Shown here: in pieces, positions 49,465 to 58,578 of the stretch
Layout: each line of letters starts with the position of its first letter
Numbering within the stretch: position 1 is the stretch's first letter
Assembly: GCF_003072125.1 (NCBI RefSeq)
Contig: NZ_QCYH01000004.1
Location: forward strand, 243,265 to 307,264
Direction: 5' to 3'
Length of the DNA stretch: 64,000 nt
From: Pelagivirga sediminicola
GTDB taxonomy: Bacteria > Pseudomonadota > Alphaproteobacteria > Rhodobacterales > Rhodobacteraceae
Notes under the pieces: model-generated
Seen by the model: only the letters and a program-made list of their open reading frames with translations
What the model was told of the DNA's origin: nothing
The model's database searches: none
Program-made: the position numbers and the translations under genes

Positions 49465-50037
49465 ATGAAAGCATTTCTTTTCGCAGCCGCTGCCGCCCTG
49501 ACGGCAACCGGTGCCGCGGCCGCCCCTGAAAAATATACGCTGGATCCCAGCCACAGCCAGGCGATGTTCACCTACGAGCACTTGGGATATTCCACCACTT
49601 ACAACGTCTTTTCCGGCTGGGAAGGCGAGATCATGTTCGACGCCGAAGACCCTGCCGCGTCCTCTGTCGACGTCTCGATCCCGGTCATGTCGCTTTATAC
49701 CGGCTGGGAAGAGCGGTTCGAGCATTTCATGGGCGATGATTTCTTCGGCGCCAAGGATGGCGACATGATCACGTTCAAATCCACCTCGATCGAGGTGACG
49801 GGCGATGACGAAGCGATCATCACCGGCGATCTGACGATCAATGGCACGACCAAGTCCGTGCAACTGGAGGCAGAGCTGAACCAGAAGGGCTCGCATCCGA
49901 TGCAGAACAAGGAATGGCTGGGCTTCGACGCCGAGACCAAGATCAAGCGCTCGGATTTCGGCATGGACAAGTTCGTGCCCAACATCGGTGACGAGCTGGA
50001 CGTCGAGATTTCGATCGAGGCGGGCAAGGCCGAGTGA
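49465..50037 (+). CDS. YceI family periplasmic lipid-binding protein
   Basis: Exported lipocalin-like protein of 190 aa that usually binds polyisoprenoids. Signal peptide MKAFLFAAAAALTATGAAAA, then the YceI fold start YTLDPSHSQAMFTYEHLGYS, conserved DGDMITFKSTSIEVTGDDEA and LTINGTTKSVQLEAEL. GGAGACGA precedes the ATG. A strong terminator follows. Convergent with the cytochrome b561-YceI fusion gene, the second YceI domain in the area. Confidence 0.93.
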   Translation: MKAFLFAAAAALTATGAAAAPEKYTLDPSHSQAMFTYEHLGYSTTYNVFSGWEGEIMFDAEDPAASSVDVSIPVMSLYTGWEERFEHFMGDDFFGAKDGDMITFKSTSIEVTGDDEAIITGDLTINGTTKSVQLEAELNQKGSHPMQNKEWLGFDAETKIKRSDFGMDKFVPNIGDELDVEISIEAGKAE

Positions 50038-50061
50038 CCTCAAGGCAAATTGCCGATCTTC

Positions 50062-50093
50062 GGCCCGCATCCAGCGAAAGATGCGGGCCTTTT
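50062..50093 (+). terminator. Rho-independent terminator of yceI
   Basis: Nine-base arms GGCCCGCAT and ATGCGGGCC around a ten-base loop, followed by TTTT. Confidence 0.85.
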
Positions 50094-50118
50094 CATGTCC
50101 GCTCTCTATAGCGTTATA

Positions 50119-50226
50119 GCGTTTCGCGAAAAAACCTGAATCACTGACTTTCGCGAAACGCACGCGACAGACCAGCACTCTGCGCGTTTCGCCCTTGTTT
50201 GATGTCTCAGGTTAAAGGCGAAACGC
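50119..50226. repeat. GCGTTTCGCC-family inverted repeat, copy 5 (two tandem hairpins)
   Basis: First hairpin: 13-bp perfect arms GCGTTTCGCGAAA (50119-50131) and its inverse (50149-50161). Second: GCGTTTCGCC (50184-50193) with GGCGAAACGC (50217-50226) around the CTCAGGTTAA core. The right end runs into the stop codon (50228-50230) of the cytochrome b561 gene. Together with copy 1 this is the fullest version of the element. Confidence 0.75.
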
Positions 50227-50227
50227 T

Positions 50228-51457
50228 TTAGTCTTGCGGCGCACGTGCCGCGGTCAGCTGCCAGTCGATCTCGACGTCGAAGGCGAGCGTTCCTTCGTCC
50301 TTCATCTCAAGGCCCACGGCGTAATCGCGCCGGTCGATGGTCAGCGATCCGGAGGCATCGGCGGTGCCGTTCTCGATGGCCAGCCTCACGGGCATCGAAA
50401 CCGGCATCTGCCGGTCGCGGATCCGCAGCGTTCCGTCGGCGACCAGAGCGCCCTCGCGCTCGACCAGATCGGCCTCGAACGTGGCGGTCGGCCACGCCTC
50501 CGCGGCCAGATAGTCAGGGCCGGTCGCCTGATCTGTCACACTGCCCAAGCTCAGCGAGGGGATGGCGACGGTGACGGTAACATCGCCGTGGCGGCCGCCT
50601 GCATCCGGTGTTTCGCTATAGCTGATGCTGGCGGTCCAGTCGTCGAAGCGGCCCGTCACTTCGGATCCGCCTTGCGTGATCGCGATGTTCAGCGCGCCGT
50701 CCTGCACCGCCCAATCGCTCTGAACCTCGGCGAGCGCTGCGCCTTGCGGCGTTGCTGCGGGGCTGAGCCACCCCGCCCAGGCACCCGCACCCAGGGCCGC
50801 CGCCCAGATCGCCAGCGCGGCGAGGATGGGCAGCGTATGGCCCGGCTGGTCCCGGGTCGGAATGGCGTCCATGCGGCCGGGCAGCATCCGGCGCAGCGTG
50901 GCGTCGCGGTCGATCACGTGATGCTTCACCGCGCCGGCGACATGCAGCAGAATCGCGCCCGCCAGCACCCATTGCAGGATGAAATGCACCGCCGCGCTGA
51001 TCGCCGCCACCTGGGCATCCTTCGGAACGAAGGGCAGGTTTTGCCCGAAGGACCACCAGATCGGCGCATAGCCCGTCGTTGAGGCATGATACACCCAGCC
51101 GCTGAGCGGAACGGCGATGAGCGATCCGTAAAGCAGCCAGTGCACCGCCTCGGCCAGCGTCGCCTCGGCGGCGTTGTCGCCGTTCAGAAGCCCCGGTTTG
51201 GGCTGCGAGATCGCCCAAAGGATCCGCAGGATCGCGAGAAAGAAGATGGTGATGCCCAAGGTCTTGTGCATGGAAAACAGCAGCTTGGCCCAGGTGATCG
51301 TGGCGTCGGTCGTGATGATGTCCGGCGCTTCGATCCAGCCGGCCAGCGTGCGGGCGCTCCATCCGAGCGCGAACATGGCCGCGATCATCAGCGCGATGGT
51401 CCAGTGGAACGTCTTGGTGACGGAGCCATATGTCAGATGCGTGTTGCCGCGGGCCAT
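50228..51457 (-). CDS. Cytochrome b561-YceI fusion protein
   Basis: Inner-membrane dihaem cytochrome fused to a periplasmic YceI domain, 409 aa. Residues 1-about 215 have four helices with haem-ligand histidines (TFHWTIALM, FSMHKTLGI, AVHWLLYGS, LLHVAGAVKHHV). After a short hydrophobic stretch (LAALAIWAAALGAGAWAGWL), residues from about 245 form a YceI lipocalin domain (ALNIAITQGGSEVTGRFDDW, ends LAFDVEIDWQL). It may pass electrons from quinol to, or protect, a lipophilic ligand held by YceI. Convergent with a separate yceI gene. Confidence 0.9.
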   Translation of the reverse strand: MARGNTHLTYGSVTKTFHWTIALMIAAMFALGWSARTLAGWIEAPDIITTDATITWAKLLFSMHKTLGITIFFLAILRILWAISQPKPGLLNGDNAAEATLAEAVHWLLYGSLIAVPLSGWVYHASTTGYAPIWWSFGQNLPFVPKDAQVAAISAAVHFILQWVLAGAILLHVAGAVKHHVIDRDATLRRMLPGRMDAIPTRDQPGHTLPILAALAIWAAALGAGAWAGWLSPAATPQGAALAEVQSDWAVQDGALNIAITQGGSEVTGRFDDWTASISYSETPDAGGRHGDVTVTVAIPSLSLGSVTDQATGPDYLAAEAWPTATFEADLVEREGALVADGTLRIRDRQMPVSMPVRLAIENGTADASGSLTIDRRDYAVGLEMKDEGTLAFDVEIDWQLTAARAPQD

Positions 51458-51612
51458 GTGCCTGTCCTTTACGATGAATGCCTGCGCAACCTAACCCAGC
51501 GGTGCGGCGGGGCAAACCCGGCTTTGAGTGCAATGGCGCACGGTTGCCCTGCGCCATTGCCACATGAGCCGCACCGCGCTATCCGAAGGGGCCAGAAAAC
51601 GCAGGAGACAGC

Positions 51613-52557
51613 ATGAGCCGAGCATTCATTTTTCCCGGGCAGGGCGCCCAAACCGTGGGCATGGGCAAGGCGTTGGCCGAGGCCTATCCCGCAGCGCGCG
51701 ATGTCTTTGACGAGGTTGACGATGCGCTGGGCGAGCGGCTGTCGGCGCTGATCTGGGACGGCGCGCAGGACGTGCTGACGCTGACGCAGAATGCGCAGCC
51801 GGCGCTGATGGCCACGTCGCTGGCGGCGATGCGCGCGCTGGAGGCCGAGGGCGTCACGCTGGACGCGGCGGCCTTTGTCGCGGGGCACTCGCTGGGCGAA
51901 TATTCGGCGCTGGCGGCTGCGGGCGCGCTCAGCGTGCCGGACACTGCGCGGCTCTTGCGCATCCGCGGCCGCGCCATGCAGGAGGCCGTGCCGGTCGGCC
52001 AGGGCGCCATGGCGGCGCTGCTGGGGCTGGACTTTGCCGCCGTGCAGGAGATCGCGGCCGAGGCCGCTGGCGGCGAGGTTTGCCAGGCCGCCAACGACAA
52101 CGATCCCGGGCAGGTGGTCGTGTCGGGGCACAAGGCCGCCGTCGAGCGCGCGGTCGATCTGGCCAAGGCGCGCGGCGCCAAGCGCGCCATGTTGCTGCCG
52201 GTCAGCGCACCCTTTCACTGCGCCCTGATGCAGCCCGCCGCCGAGGTCATGAAGGCCGCGCTGGAAGAAGTGCCGATGGACGCGCCCGCCGTGCCGCTGA
52301 TCGCCAACGTGCGCGCCGCTGCGGTGAGTGATCCCGAGGAAATCCGCAGCTTGCTGGTGGAGCAGGTCACAGGCTCGGTCCGATGGCGCGAAAGCGTGGA
52401 ATACATGGTCGCCCAAGGCGTGACGGAAACCTGGGAAATCGGCGCGGGCAAGGCCCTGTCGGGCATGGTCCGCCGCATCGCGCGCGATGCCGAGCTGCGC
52501 AATATCGGAACGCCCGAAGAGGTCGCGGCGGCGGCAGAGGCAGTGAATAACGGCTGA
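51613..52557 (+). CDS. fabD: Malonyl-CoA:ACP transacylase
   Basis: Transfers malonyl from CoA to acyl carrier protein for fatty acid synthesis. 314 aa. N-terminus FIFPGQGAQTVGMGKALAE, nucleophile Ser93 in GHSLGEYSAL, His in SAPFHCALM. GGAGA precedes the ATG. First gene of fabD-fabG-acpP-fabF. Confidence 0.96.
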   Translation: MSRAFIFPGQGAQTVGMGKALAEAYPAARDVFDEVDDALGERLSALIWDGAQDVLTLTQNAQPALMATSLAAMRALEAEGVTLDAAAFVAGHSLGEYSALAAAGALSVPDTARLLRIRGRAMQEAVPVGQGAMAALLGLDFAAVQEIAAEAAGGEVCQAANDNDPGQVVVSGHKAAVERAVDLAKARGAKRAMLLPVSAPFHCALMQPAAEVMKAALEEVPMDAPAVPLIANVRAAAVSDPEEIRSLLVEQVTGSVRWRESVEYMVAQGVTETWEIGAGKALSGMVRRIARDAELRNIGTPEEVAAAAEAVNNG

Positions 52558-52567
52558 GGCCGGGCGG

Positions 52568-52587
52568 CGATTTTTCGCGAAAAATCG
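52568..52587. promoter_or_regulatory. 20-bp perfect palindrome between fabD and fabG
   Basis: CGATTTTTCG at 52568-52577 is followed directly by its exact inverse at 52578-52587, with no loop. Its centre TTTCGCGAAA is also the centre of the hairpin arms in repeat copy 5. A loop-free palindrome fits a dimeric DNA-binding protein better than a terminator. Function unknown. Confidence 0.5.
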
Positions 52588-52622
52588 GACGCGGGCGGTG
52601 AGCAATGGAAAAGGAATTCGAG

Positions 52623-53360
52623 ATGTTTGATCTGACAGGCAAGACGGCGCTGGTAACGGGCGCGTCAGGCGGTATCGGCGGCGCCATCGCGCGCGCGCTG
52701 CACGGCGCGGGAGCCGCTGTTGGCCTGAGCGGCACACGGACAGAGCCGCTGGAGGCGCTGGCCGCCGAGCTGGGCGAGCTGGCGCATGTGCTGCCTTGCA
52801 ACTTATCGGACAAGGACGCCGTCGAGGCGCTGCCGAAACAGGCGATAGAGGCGATGGGACGCGTCGATATTCTGGTCAACAACGCGGGCATCACCCGCGA
52901 TCAGATCTTCATGCGGATGTCCGACGATGAATGGCAAAGCGTGCTGGACGTCAACCTGACCAGCACCATGCGGCTGTGCCGCGGTGTCATGCGCCCGATG
53001 ATGAAGGCGCGCTGGGGCCGGATCATCAACATCTCGTCCATCGTGGGCGCGACGGGCAATCCGGGGCAGGCCAACTATGCCGCCTCCAAGGCCGGCGTGA
53101 TCGGCCTGACCAAATCCATCGCCTACGAGGTCGCCAGTCGTGGCATCACCGCCAACGCGGTCGCGCCCGGTTTCATCGCCACGGCAATGACGGACAAGCT
53201 GACCGACGATCAGAAGGACAAGATCAACGCACAGATCCCCGCCGCACGGATGGGCGAGGCGGATGAAATCGCGGCCGCCGTGCTTTATCTTGCCAGCGCC
53301 GAGGCCGGCTATGTCACCGGCGCCACGCTGCATGTGAATGGCGGCATGGCGATGCTGTAG
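52623..53360 (+). CDS. fabG: 3-oxoacyl-ACP reductase
   Basis: NADPH-dependent reductase of fatty acid elongation, SDR family, 245 aa from ATG 52623, which has AAGGA 9 nt upstream (an ATG 18 bp earlier has none). Cofactor motif TGASGGIGG, NNAG, catalytic Ser in INISSIVG and Tyr-x3-Lys in NYAASKAG; the C-terminus ends GATLHVNGGMAML, typical of FabG. Confidence 0.96.
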   Translation: MFDLTGKTALVTGASGGIGGAIARALHGAGAAVGLSGTRTEPLEALAAELGELAHVLPCNLSDKDAVEALPKQAIEAMGRVDILVNNAGITRDQIFMRMSDDEWQSVLDVNLTSTMRLCRGVMRPMMKARWGRIINISSIVGATGNPGQANYAASKAGVIGLTKSIAYEVASRGITANAVAPGFIATAMTDKLTDDQKDKINAQIPAARMGEADEIAAAVLYLASAEAGYVTGATLHVNGGMAML

Positions 53361-53455
53361 GGCCCTGAGCAATTGTGCCGCGCCGCGCCGGTTTCCGCTT
53401 GCGTGGCTGCGGATTGCCGCCCAAACATGGCCCTATGGGGGCCTTGGGAAAACAT

Positions 53456-53483
53456 TTGCGTCGCCAGCGCCATATGCTATAGG
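53456..53483 (+). promoter_or_regulatory. Probable sigma-70-type promoter of acpP
   Basis: TTGCGT (53456-53461), 16-bp spacer, TATAGG (53478-53483). It lies in the 283-bp fabG-acpP gap; the rest of that gap is GC-rich leader with short palindromes and no coding signs. Confidence 0.5.
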
Positions 53484-53643
53484 CGGCGCAGATTTGACAG
53501 GCGCGCGCGCCGCGGGCCCTTGGGCCCCAGCGTTTTAGGGCCTTTACATCGTGGCCCTGCGGGGCAACATTCACGCCGCTACCCGCCTGCCGGGCGGGGG
53601 CACAATCGGGCCAACGCGCCCAACGAGACATGAGGATTATGAC

Positions 53644-53877
53644 ATGAGCGATATCGCAGACCGCGTGAAGAAGATCGTTGTTGAGCATCTGGGCGTCGAA
53701 GAGGACAAGGTTGTCGAAAACGCCTCGTTCATCGACGATCTGGGCGCCGACAGCCTGGACACGGTCGAGCTGGTCATGGCCTTCGAAGAAGAGTTCGGCA
53801 TCGAGATTCCCGACGATGCAGCCGAGAACATCCAGACCTTCGGCGACGCGGTCAAGTTCATCAAGGAAGCCTCCTGA
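53644..53877 (+). CDS. acpP: Acyl carrier protein
   Basis: Carrier of growing acyl chains via 4'-phosphopantetheine on Ser37 ([20 protein letters not shown]). 77 aa and acidic, as usual. ATG 53644 after GAGGA. It ends in a terminator and so is probably made in excess from its own promoter. Confidence 0.98.
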   Translation: MSDIADRVKKIVVEHLGVEEDKVVENASFIDDLGADSLDTVELVMAFEEEFGIEIPDDAAENIQTFGDAVKFIKEAS

Positions 53878-53970
53878 GCCTTCCGTCGGGCGCCGTCACG
53901 GCGTCCGGTGGCGTGCATCGGGACAATCCGAAGGCCGGTATCGCCTGAGGCATGCCGCGCAGGGATCGAC

Positions 53971-53998
53971 AAGGGCGCGGGGAAACCGGCGCCCTTTT
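53971..53998 (+). terminator. Rho-independent terminator of acpP
   Basis: AAGGGCGC (53971-53978) pairs with GCGCCCTT (53989-53996), with GG-CC inside the loop and TTTT at the end. Confidence 0.75.
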
Positions 53999-54132
53999 CA
54001 CGTGCCGGGCACATCGAGCCTGCGGCATGCATATCCCGCCGACATGTTCCGCACTTGGCCGGTGCGGTATTGCCCCCCGGCCCCAAGCCGGGGTAAGAGC
54101 GGCGTCAAAGCATTTTTGGGAGGGGGCCGCGT

Positions 54133-55392
54133 ATGCGCCGAGTTGTCGTAACAGGTCTTGGACTGGTCACACCGTTGGCCTCTGGCGTCGAGCAAAGCTG
54201 GAGCCGCCTTCTGGCCGGTCAGTCGGGCGCAGGCCCCATCACCCGTTTCGATCCGGTCAACGTGATCACGAAATATGCGTGCGAGGTTCCCGACGGCGAT
54301 GGAACGGACGGCACCTTCAATGCCGACGACTACATGCAGCCCAAGGAACGTCGCAAGGTCGATGATTTCATCCTGTATGGTATCGCTGCCGCGCAGCAGG
54401 CTGTCGAGGATGCCGGCTGGATGCCCGAGGACGAGGCTGCGCGCGAGCGCACCGGCGTGATGATCGGCTCCGGCATCGGCGGGCTGCGCTCGATCGAGGA
54501 AACGACGCTGATCATCCGCGACAAGGGCGTGCGCCGCGTGTCGCCGTTTTTCATCCCCGGCGCGCTGATCAACCTGATCAGCGGTCAGGTGGGTATCCGC
54601 TATGGCTTCAAGGGGCCGAATCATTCTGTCGTCACGGCCTGCTCGACCGGCGCGCATGCCATCGGCGATGCGGCGCGGCTGATCATGTTCGGCGATGCCG
54701 ATGTCATGGTCGCCGGCGGCGCCGAGGCGGCGATCTGCGAGATCGGCATCGCCGGCTTCAACGCCTGCAAGGCGCTCAGCACCAAGCGCGCGGACAATCC
54801 GCAGGCGGCCAGCCGCCCTTATGACGTGGACCGCGACGGGTTTGTCATGGGCGAGGGCGCGGGCATCGTCGTGCTGGAGGAATACGAGCACGCCAAGGCC
54901 CGCGGCGCCAAGATCTATGCCGAGGTTCTGGGCTATGGCCTGTCGGGCGACGCGCACCACATCACCGCCCCGGACGAGGATGGCGACGGGGGCTTTCGCG
55001 CGATGAAGATGGCGCTGGGCCATGCCGGCGTCGATCCTTCGCAGGTGGACTATATCAACGCGCATGGCACATCGACCATGGCGGACACGATCGAGCTGAA
55101 GGCGGTCGAGCGGCTGCTGGGCGATGCGGCCGCCAAGGCGACGATGAGCTCGACCAAGTCGGCAACCGGCCATCTGCTGGGCGCAGCGGGGGCGATCGAG
55201 GGGATCTTTACCATCCTCGCGATCCGCGATCAGGTGGCCCCGCCCACCATCAATCTTGACAATCCGGCCGTGGAAACCCCGCTGGACCTTGCGCCGAACA
55301 AGAAGGTCGAGCGCCAGGTCAAGGTTGCGCTGTCCAACAGCTTCGGCTTTGGCGGGACCAATGCCAGCGTCTGCTTCGGTGCAGTGCGCTGA
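54133..55392 (+). CDS. fabF: Beta-ketoacyl-ACP synthase II
   Basis: Condensing enzyme for chain elongation, 419 aa. Active-site Cys170 (VVTACSTGAHAIGDA) and the two His (INAHGTSTMADTIELKAV; SATGHLLGAAGAIEG) are present; the end ALSNSFGFGGTNASVCF is typical. GGGAGG precedes ATG 54133. Overlaps mltG by 1 bp. Confidence 0.97.
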   Translation: MRRVVVTGLGLVTPLASGVEQSWSRLLAGQSGAGPITRFDPVNVITKYACEVPDGDGTDGTFNADDYMQPKERRKVDDFILYGIAAAQQAVEDAGWMPEDEAARERTGVMIGSGIGGLRSIEETTLIIRDKGVRRVSPFFIPGALINLISGQVGIRYGFKGPNHSVVTACSTGAHAIGDAARLIMFGDADVMVAGGAEAAICEIGIAGFNACKALSTKRADNPQAASRPYDVDRDGFVMGEGAGIVVLEEYEHAKARGAKIYAEVLGYGLSGDAHHITAPDEDGDGGFRAMKMALGHAGVDPSQVDYINAHGTSTMADTIELKAVERLLGDAAAKATMSSTKSATGHLLGAAGAIEGIFTILAIRDQVAPPTINLDNPAVETPLDLAPNKKVERQVKVALSNSFGFGGTNASVCFGAVR

Positions 55393-56561
55393 TGTGGCGC
55401 AACATCGCCTCCAGCGCGATCAGCTTTCTGGTCGTGATGGTGTTTCTGCTGGGGGGCGTGATCCTCTGGGGGCAGAACACCTATAACGCCGAAGGGCCGG
55501 GCGATGCTCCGATCTGCCTGCGGATCGAAAGCGGCGCGTCGATGCGCACGATTTCGCAGCAACTGGCCGACGAGGGGGTGATCACCAGCCCGATGATCTT
55601 TCGCATGGGCGCCGATTATTCGGGCAAGTCCGGTGATCGCAAGGCTGGCAGCTGGCTGATCCCCGAACACGCCACGATGAGCGAGATCACCCATTTGATC
55701 ACCCGCGGCGGCGCCAGCACCTGCGGCACCGAAGTGGTTTATCGCATCGGCGTGACCAGCAGCGAGGTGCAGGTGCGCGAGCTGGATATCGAAGCGGGGC
55801 GCTACGTCGAGAAAGCGGCCTTCGATCCGGCCGAGGAAGAGGCGCCCGAAGCCTTTACCGAGGTGCGCGCCCAGAACGATACCCGCTACCGCGTGGCGAT
55901 TGCCGAAGGCACGACCAGTTGGCAGATCGTCGAGGCGCTCAAGACCATCGACGTGCTGGAGGGCGAATTGGCCGAGCTGCCCGCCGAGGGCACGCTTGCG
56001 CCCGACAGCTACGAGGTGCGCAAGGGCGACACGCGCGCCAGCGTGATCGAGCGGATGCGCGAGGCGCAGGAAATTCTGGTCGCCTCCGCATGGGCCAGCC
56101 GCGCCGATGGCCTGCCGCTGAAGGATGCGCAGGAAATGCTGGTCCTAGCCTCGATCATCGAAAAGGAAACGGGCGTGCCGGACGAGCGCCGCCAGGTCGC
56201 CTCGGTCTTTGAGAACCGGCTGAAGCGAGGGATGCGCCTGCAGACGGACCCGACGGTAATCTATGGCCTGACCGAGGGCAAAGGCGTGCTGGGCCGGGGC
56301 CTGCGCGCCAGTGAGCTGCGCGAGGCAACTCCTTGGAATACCTACGTGATCGAAGGGCTGCCGCCCACGCCCATCGCCAATCCGGGCAAGGCGAGCATCG
56401 AGGCGGCGGTGAACCCCGCGCAGACCGATTATGTCTTTTTCGTTGCGGACGGCTCGGGCGGGCATGCCTTTGCCACAACGCTGGAAGAGCATAACGCGAA
56501 TGTCGCCAAGTGGCGCCGCATCGAGGCCGAGCAGGCCGAAGGCGCCGCGCCCGCCGAATAA
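55392..56561 (+). CDS. mltG: Endolytic transglycosylase MltG
   Basis: Inner-membrane enzyme that cuts nascent peptidoglycan strands and sets their length. 389 aa with one N-terminal helix (ASSAISFLVVMVFLLGGVIL), a LysM-like middle and the YceG catalytic domain with the key Glu in LASIIEKETGVPDERRQVAS and the VFENRLKRGMRLQTDPTVIY motif. ATG 55392 overlaps the fabF stop, the usual fabF-mltG order in alphaproteobacteria. Confidence 0.94.
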   Translation: MWRNIASSAISFLVVMVFLLGGVILWGQNTYNAEGPGDAPICLRIESGASMRTISQQLADEGVITSPMIFRMGADYSGKSGDRKAGSWLIPEHATMSEITHLITRGGASTCGTEVVYRIGVTSSEVQVRELDIEAGRYVEKAAFDPAEEEAPEAFTEVRAQNDTRYRVAIAEGTTSWQIVEALKTIDVLEGELAELPAEGTLAPDSYEVRKGDTRASVIERMREAQEILVASAWASRADGLPLKDAQEMLVLASIIEKETGVPDERRQVASVFENRLKRGMRLQTDPTVIYGLTEGKGVLGRGLRASELREATPWNTYVIEGLPPTPIANPGKASIEAAVNPAQTDYVFFVADGSGGHAFATTLEEHNANVAKWRRIEAEQAEGAAPAE

Positions 56562-56694
56562 GGCCGGGCGCGGCCATCGCTGCGGCTGGCGCTGTCCGCC
56601 TGCCGGGCATGGGCGCGGCGAAAGGGCGCTTGACCCTCCGGCGCTGCAGGGCCAAGAACGCGGGCAAACCGATACACCCATCGAGGAGCGCGCC

Positions 56695-58488
56695 ATGGCC
56701 CGCAACGCTGCCGCGACCGCAGAAATGCGGGATCGCGATCCGTCCAAACGCATCGGCGCACTGGCCGCGCTTGCGCCGTTCCTGATGCCCTACAAGGGCC
56801 TGATGGCCGCCGCCGCCGCCGCATTGTTCCTGACCGCAGCGGTATCGCTGACCTTGCCGCTGGCCGTGCGCCGGGTGATCGACAATTTCGGCGCCGAGAA
56901 TGGCGAGATACTGGACCGCTATTTCATGGCGGCGCTGCTCATCACCGCGCTGCTGGCCGTGGGAACCGGCCTGCGCTATGCGCTGGTCACGAAGCTGGGC
57001 GAGCGCGTGGTCGCCGACATCCGCCGCGCCGTGTTTGACCGCGTCATCGGCATGAGCCCCGCCTTTTTCGAGCGGATCATGACCGGCGAGGTGCTGAGCC
57101 GCATCACCACCGACACGACCCTGATCCTCAGCGTCATCGGCTCGTCCATCTCCATCGCGCTGCGCAACCTGCTGATCTTTGCCGGGGGCCTTGTGCTGAT
57201 GCTGGCCACGTCGCCCAAGCTGACGGGTCTGGTGCTGCTGATCGTGCCGCTGATCATCGTGCCGATCCTGACTCTGGGGCGCAGGTTGCGGCGCCTGAGC
57301 CGCGACAATCAGGACTGGATCGCCCAGAGTTCGGGCAAGGCGTCCGAGGCGCTGCTGAGCGTTCAGGCGGTTCAGGCCTTTACGCATGAGACCGCGACGC
57401 GCAGCGATTTCGGCGCCGCGACCGAGCGCAGCTACGAGTCCGCGCGCCAGCGGATCCGCGTGCGGGCGGCGATGACGGTGATCGTGATCTTCCTGGTTTT
57501 CACGGGCGTGGTTTGCGTTTTGTGGATCGGCGCGCGCGATGTGCGCGGCGGCGGCATGAGCGCGGGCGCGCTGGTGCAGTTCGTGATCTATTCGGTGATG
57601 GTCGCCGGCGCCGTCGGCGCGCTGTCGGAGATCTGGGGCGAGTTGCAGCGCGCCGCCGGCGCGACCGAACGTCTGGTCGAGCTGTTGGGCGCCAGCGATC
57701 CGGTGCAGGATCCCGCCGATCCGGCGCCGCTGCCCGGCAGGGTGACCGGCGATATCCGTTTCGAGAATGTCGATTTCGTCTATCCCGCGCGGCCGGACGT
57801 GCCGGCGCTGCACGGCTTCAACCTGCATATCGAGGCGGGCGAGACCGTGGCGCTGGTCGGCCCGTCGGGCGCGGGCAAGACCACCGTGATCCAGATGCTG
57901 CAGCGCTTTTATGATCCGGTGTCGGGGCGCATTCTACTGGACGGCACGGCGCTGACCGACATGCGGCGCGACAATTTCCGCCGTGTCATGGCGCTGGTAC
58001 CGCAGGATCCGGTGATCTTCGCCACCTCCGCGCGCGAGAACATCCGTTTCGGCCGCCTTGATGCCAGCGATGCCGAAGTCGAGGCGGCGGCGCGCACCGC
58101 GGCGGCGCATGAGTTCATCATGGCGCTGCCCGAAGGCTATGCCAGCGAGGTGGGCGAGCGCGGCGTGATGCTGTCCGGCGGGCAGAAGCAGCGCATCGCG
58201 ATCGCCCGCGCCATCCTGCGCGACGCGCCCGTGCTGCTGCTGGACGAGGCCACCAGCGCGCTGGATGCCGAAAGCGAGCGCGCGGTGCAGATCGCGGTGG
58301 ACAAGCTGGCCGAGGGGCGCACGACCATCATCGTGGCGCACCGTCTGGCGACCGTGAAGAAGGCGGACCGCATCATCGTGATGGAGGCCGGACGCATTGT
58401 CGCGACCGGCACGCATGACAGCCTGGTGGCCGAAGGCGGGCTCTATGCGCGACTGGCCAAGCTCCAGTTCACCGGCGACGCCGCCTGA
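56695..58488 (+). CDS. ABC exporter, fused transmembrane and ATP-binding domains
   Basis: MsbA/Lipid-A or multidrug-type half-exporter of 597 aa. Six helices in residues 20-330, then the ATPase: Walker A GPSGAGKTT, Q-loop VPQDPVIF, signature LSGGQKQRIAIARAI, Walker B VLLLDEATSALD, switch IVAHRLAT. ATG 56695 has GGAG 9 nt upstream. Substrate unknown; resembles the roseobacter subgroup annotated as ABC transporter transmembrane domain-containing proteins. Monocistronic or with mltG. Confidence 0.92.
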   Translation: MARNAAATAEMRDRDPSKRIGALAALAPFLMPYKGLMAAAAAALFLTAAVSLTLPLAVRRVIDNFGAENGEILDRYFMAALLITALLAVGTGLRYALVTKLGERVVADIRRAVFDRVIGMSPAFFERIMTGEVLSRITTDTTLILSVIGSSISIALRNLLIFAGGLVLMLATSPKLTGLVLLIVPLIIVPILTLGRRLRRLSRDNQDWIAQSSGKASEALLSVQAVQAFTHETATRSDFGAATERSYESARQRIRVRAAMTVIVIFLVFTGVVCVLWIGARDVRGGGMSAGALVQFVIYSVMVAGAVGALSEIWGELQRAAGATERLVELLGASDPVQDPADPAPLPGRVTGDIRFENVDFVYPARPDVPALHGFNLHIEAGETVALVGPSGAGKTTVIQMLQRFYDPVSGRILLDGTALTDMRRDNFRRVMALVPQDPVIFATSARENIRFGRLDASDAEVEAAARTAAAHEFIMALPEGYASEVGERGVMLSGGQKQRIAIARAILRDAPVLLLDEATSALDAESERAVQIAVDKLAEGRTTIIVAHRLATVKKADRIIVMEAGRIVATGTHDSLVAEGGLYARLAKLQFTGDAA

Positions 58489-58504
58489 GGCGGGCGGGCC
58501 CTGC

Positions 58505-58531
58505 GGGGCGAGTATTTGACGCCAAGGTGAA
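58505..58531 (+). repeat. Possible copy of a common roseobacter intergenic repeat
   Basis: GGGGCGAGTATTTGACGCC followed by AAGGTGAA resembles the gagtattt-n-gccaag-tgaa words that I recall from many Rhodobacteraceae intergenic regions. Only one copy is in the window, so this is from memory of the group. Confidence 0.3.
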
Positions 58532-58578
58532 TGCGCGGAGGGCTGGACGCCGCGCGCGCCGCTGATATGGTCGGCGCC

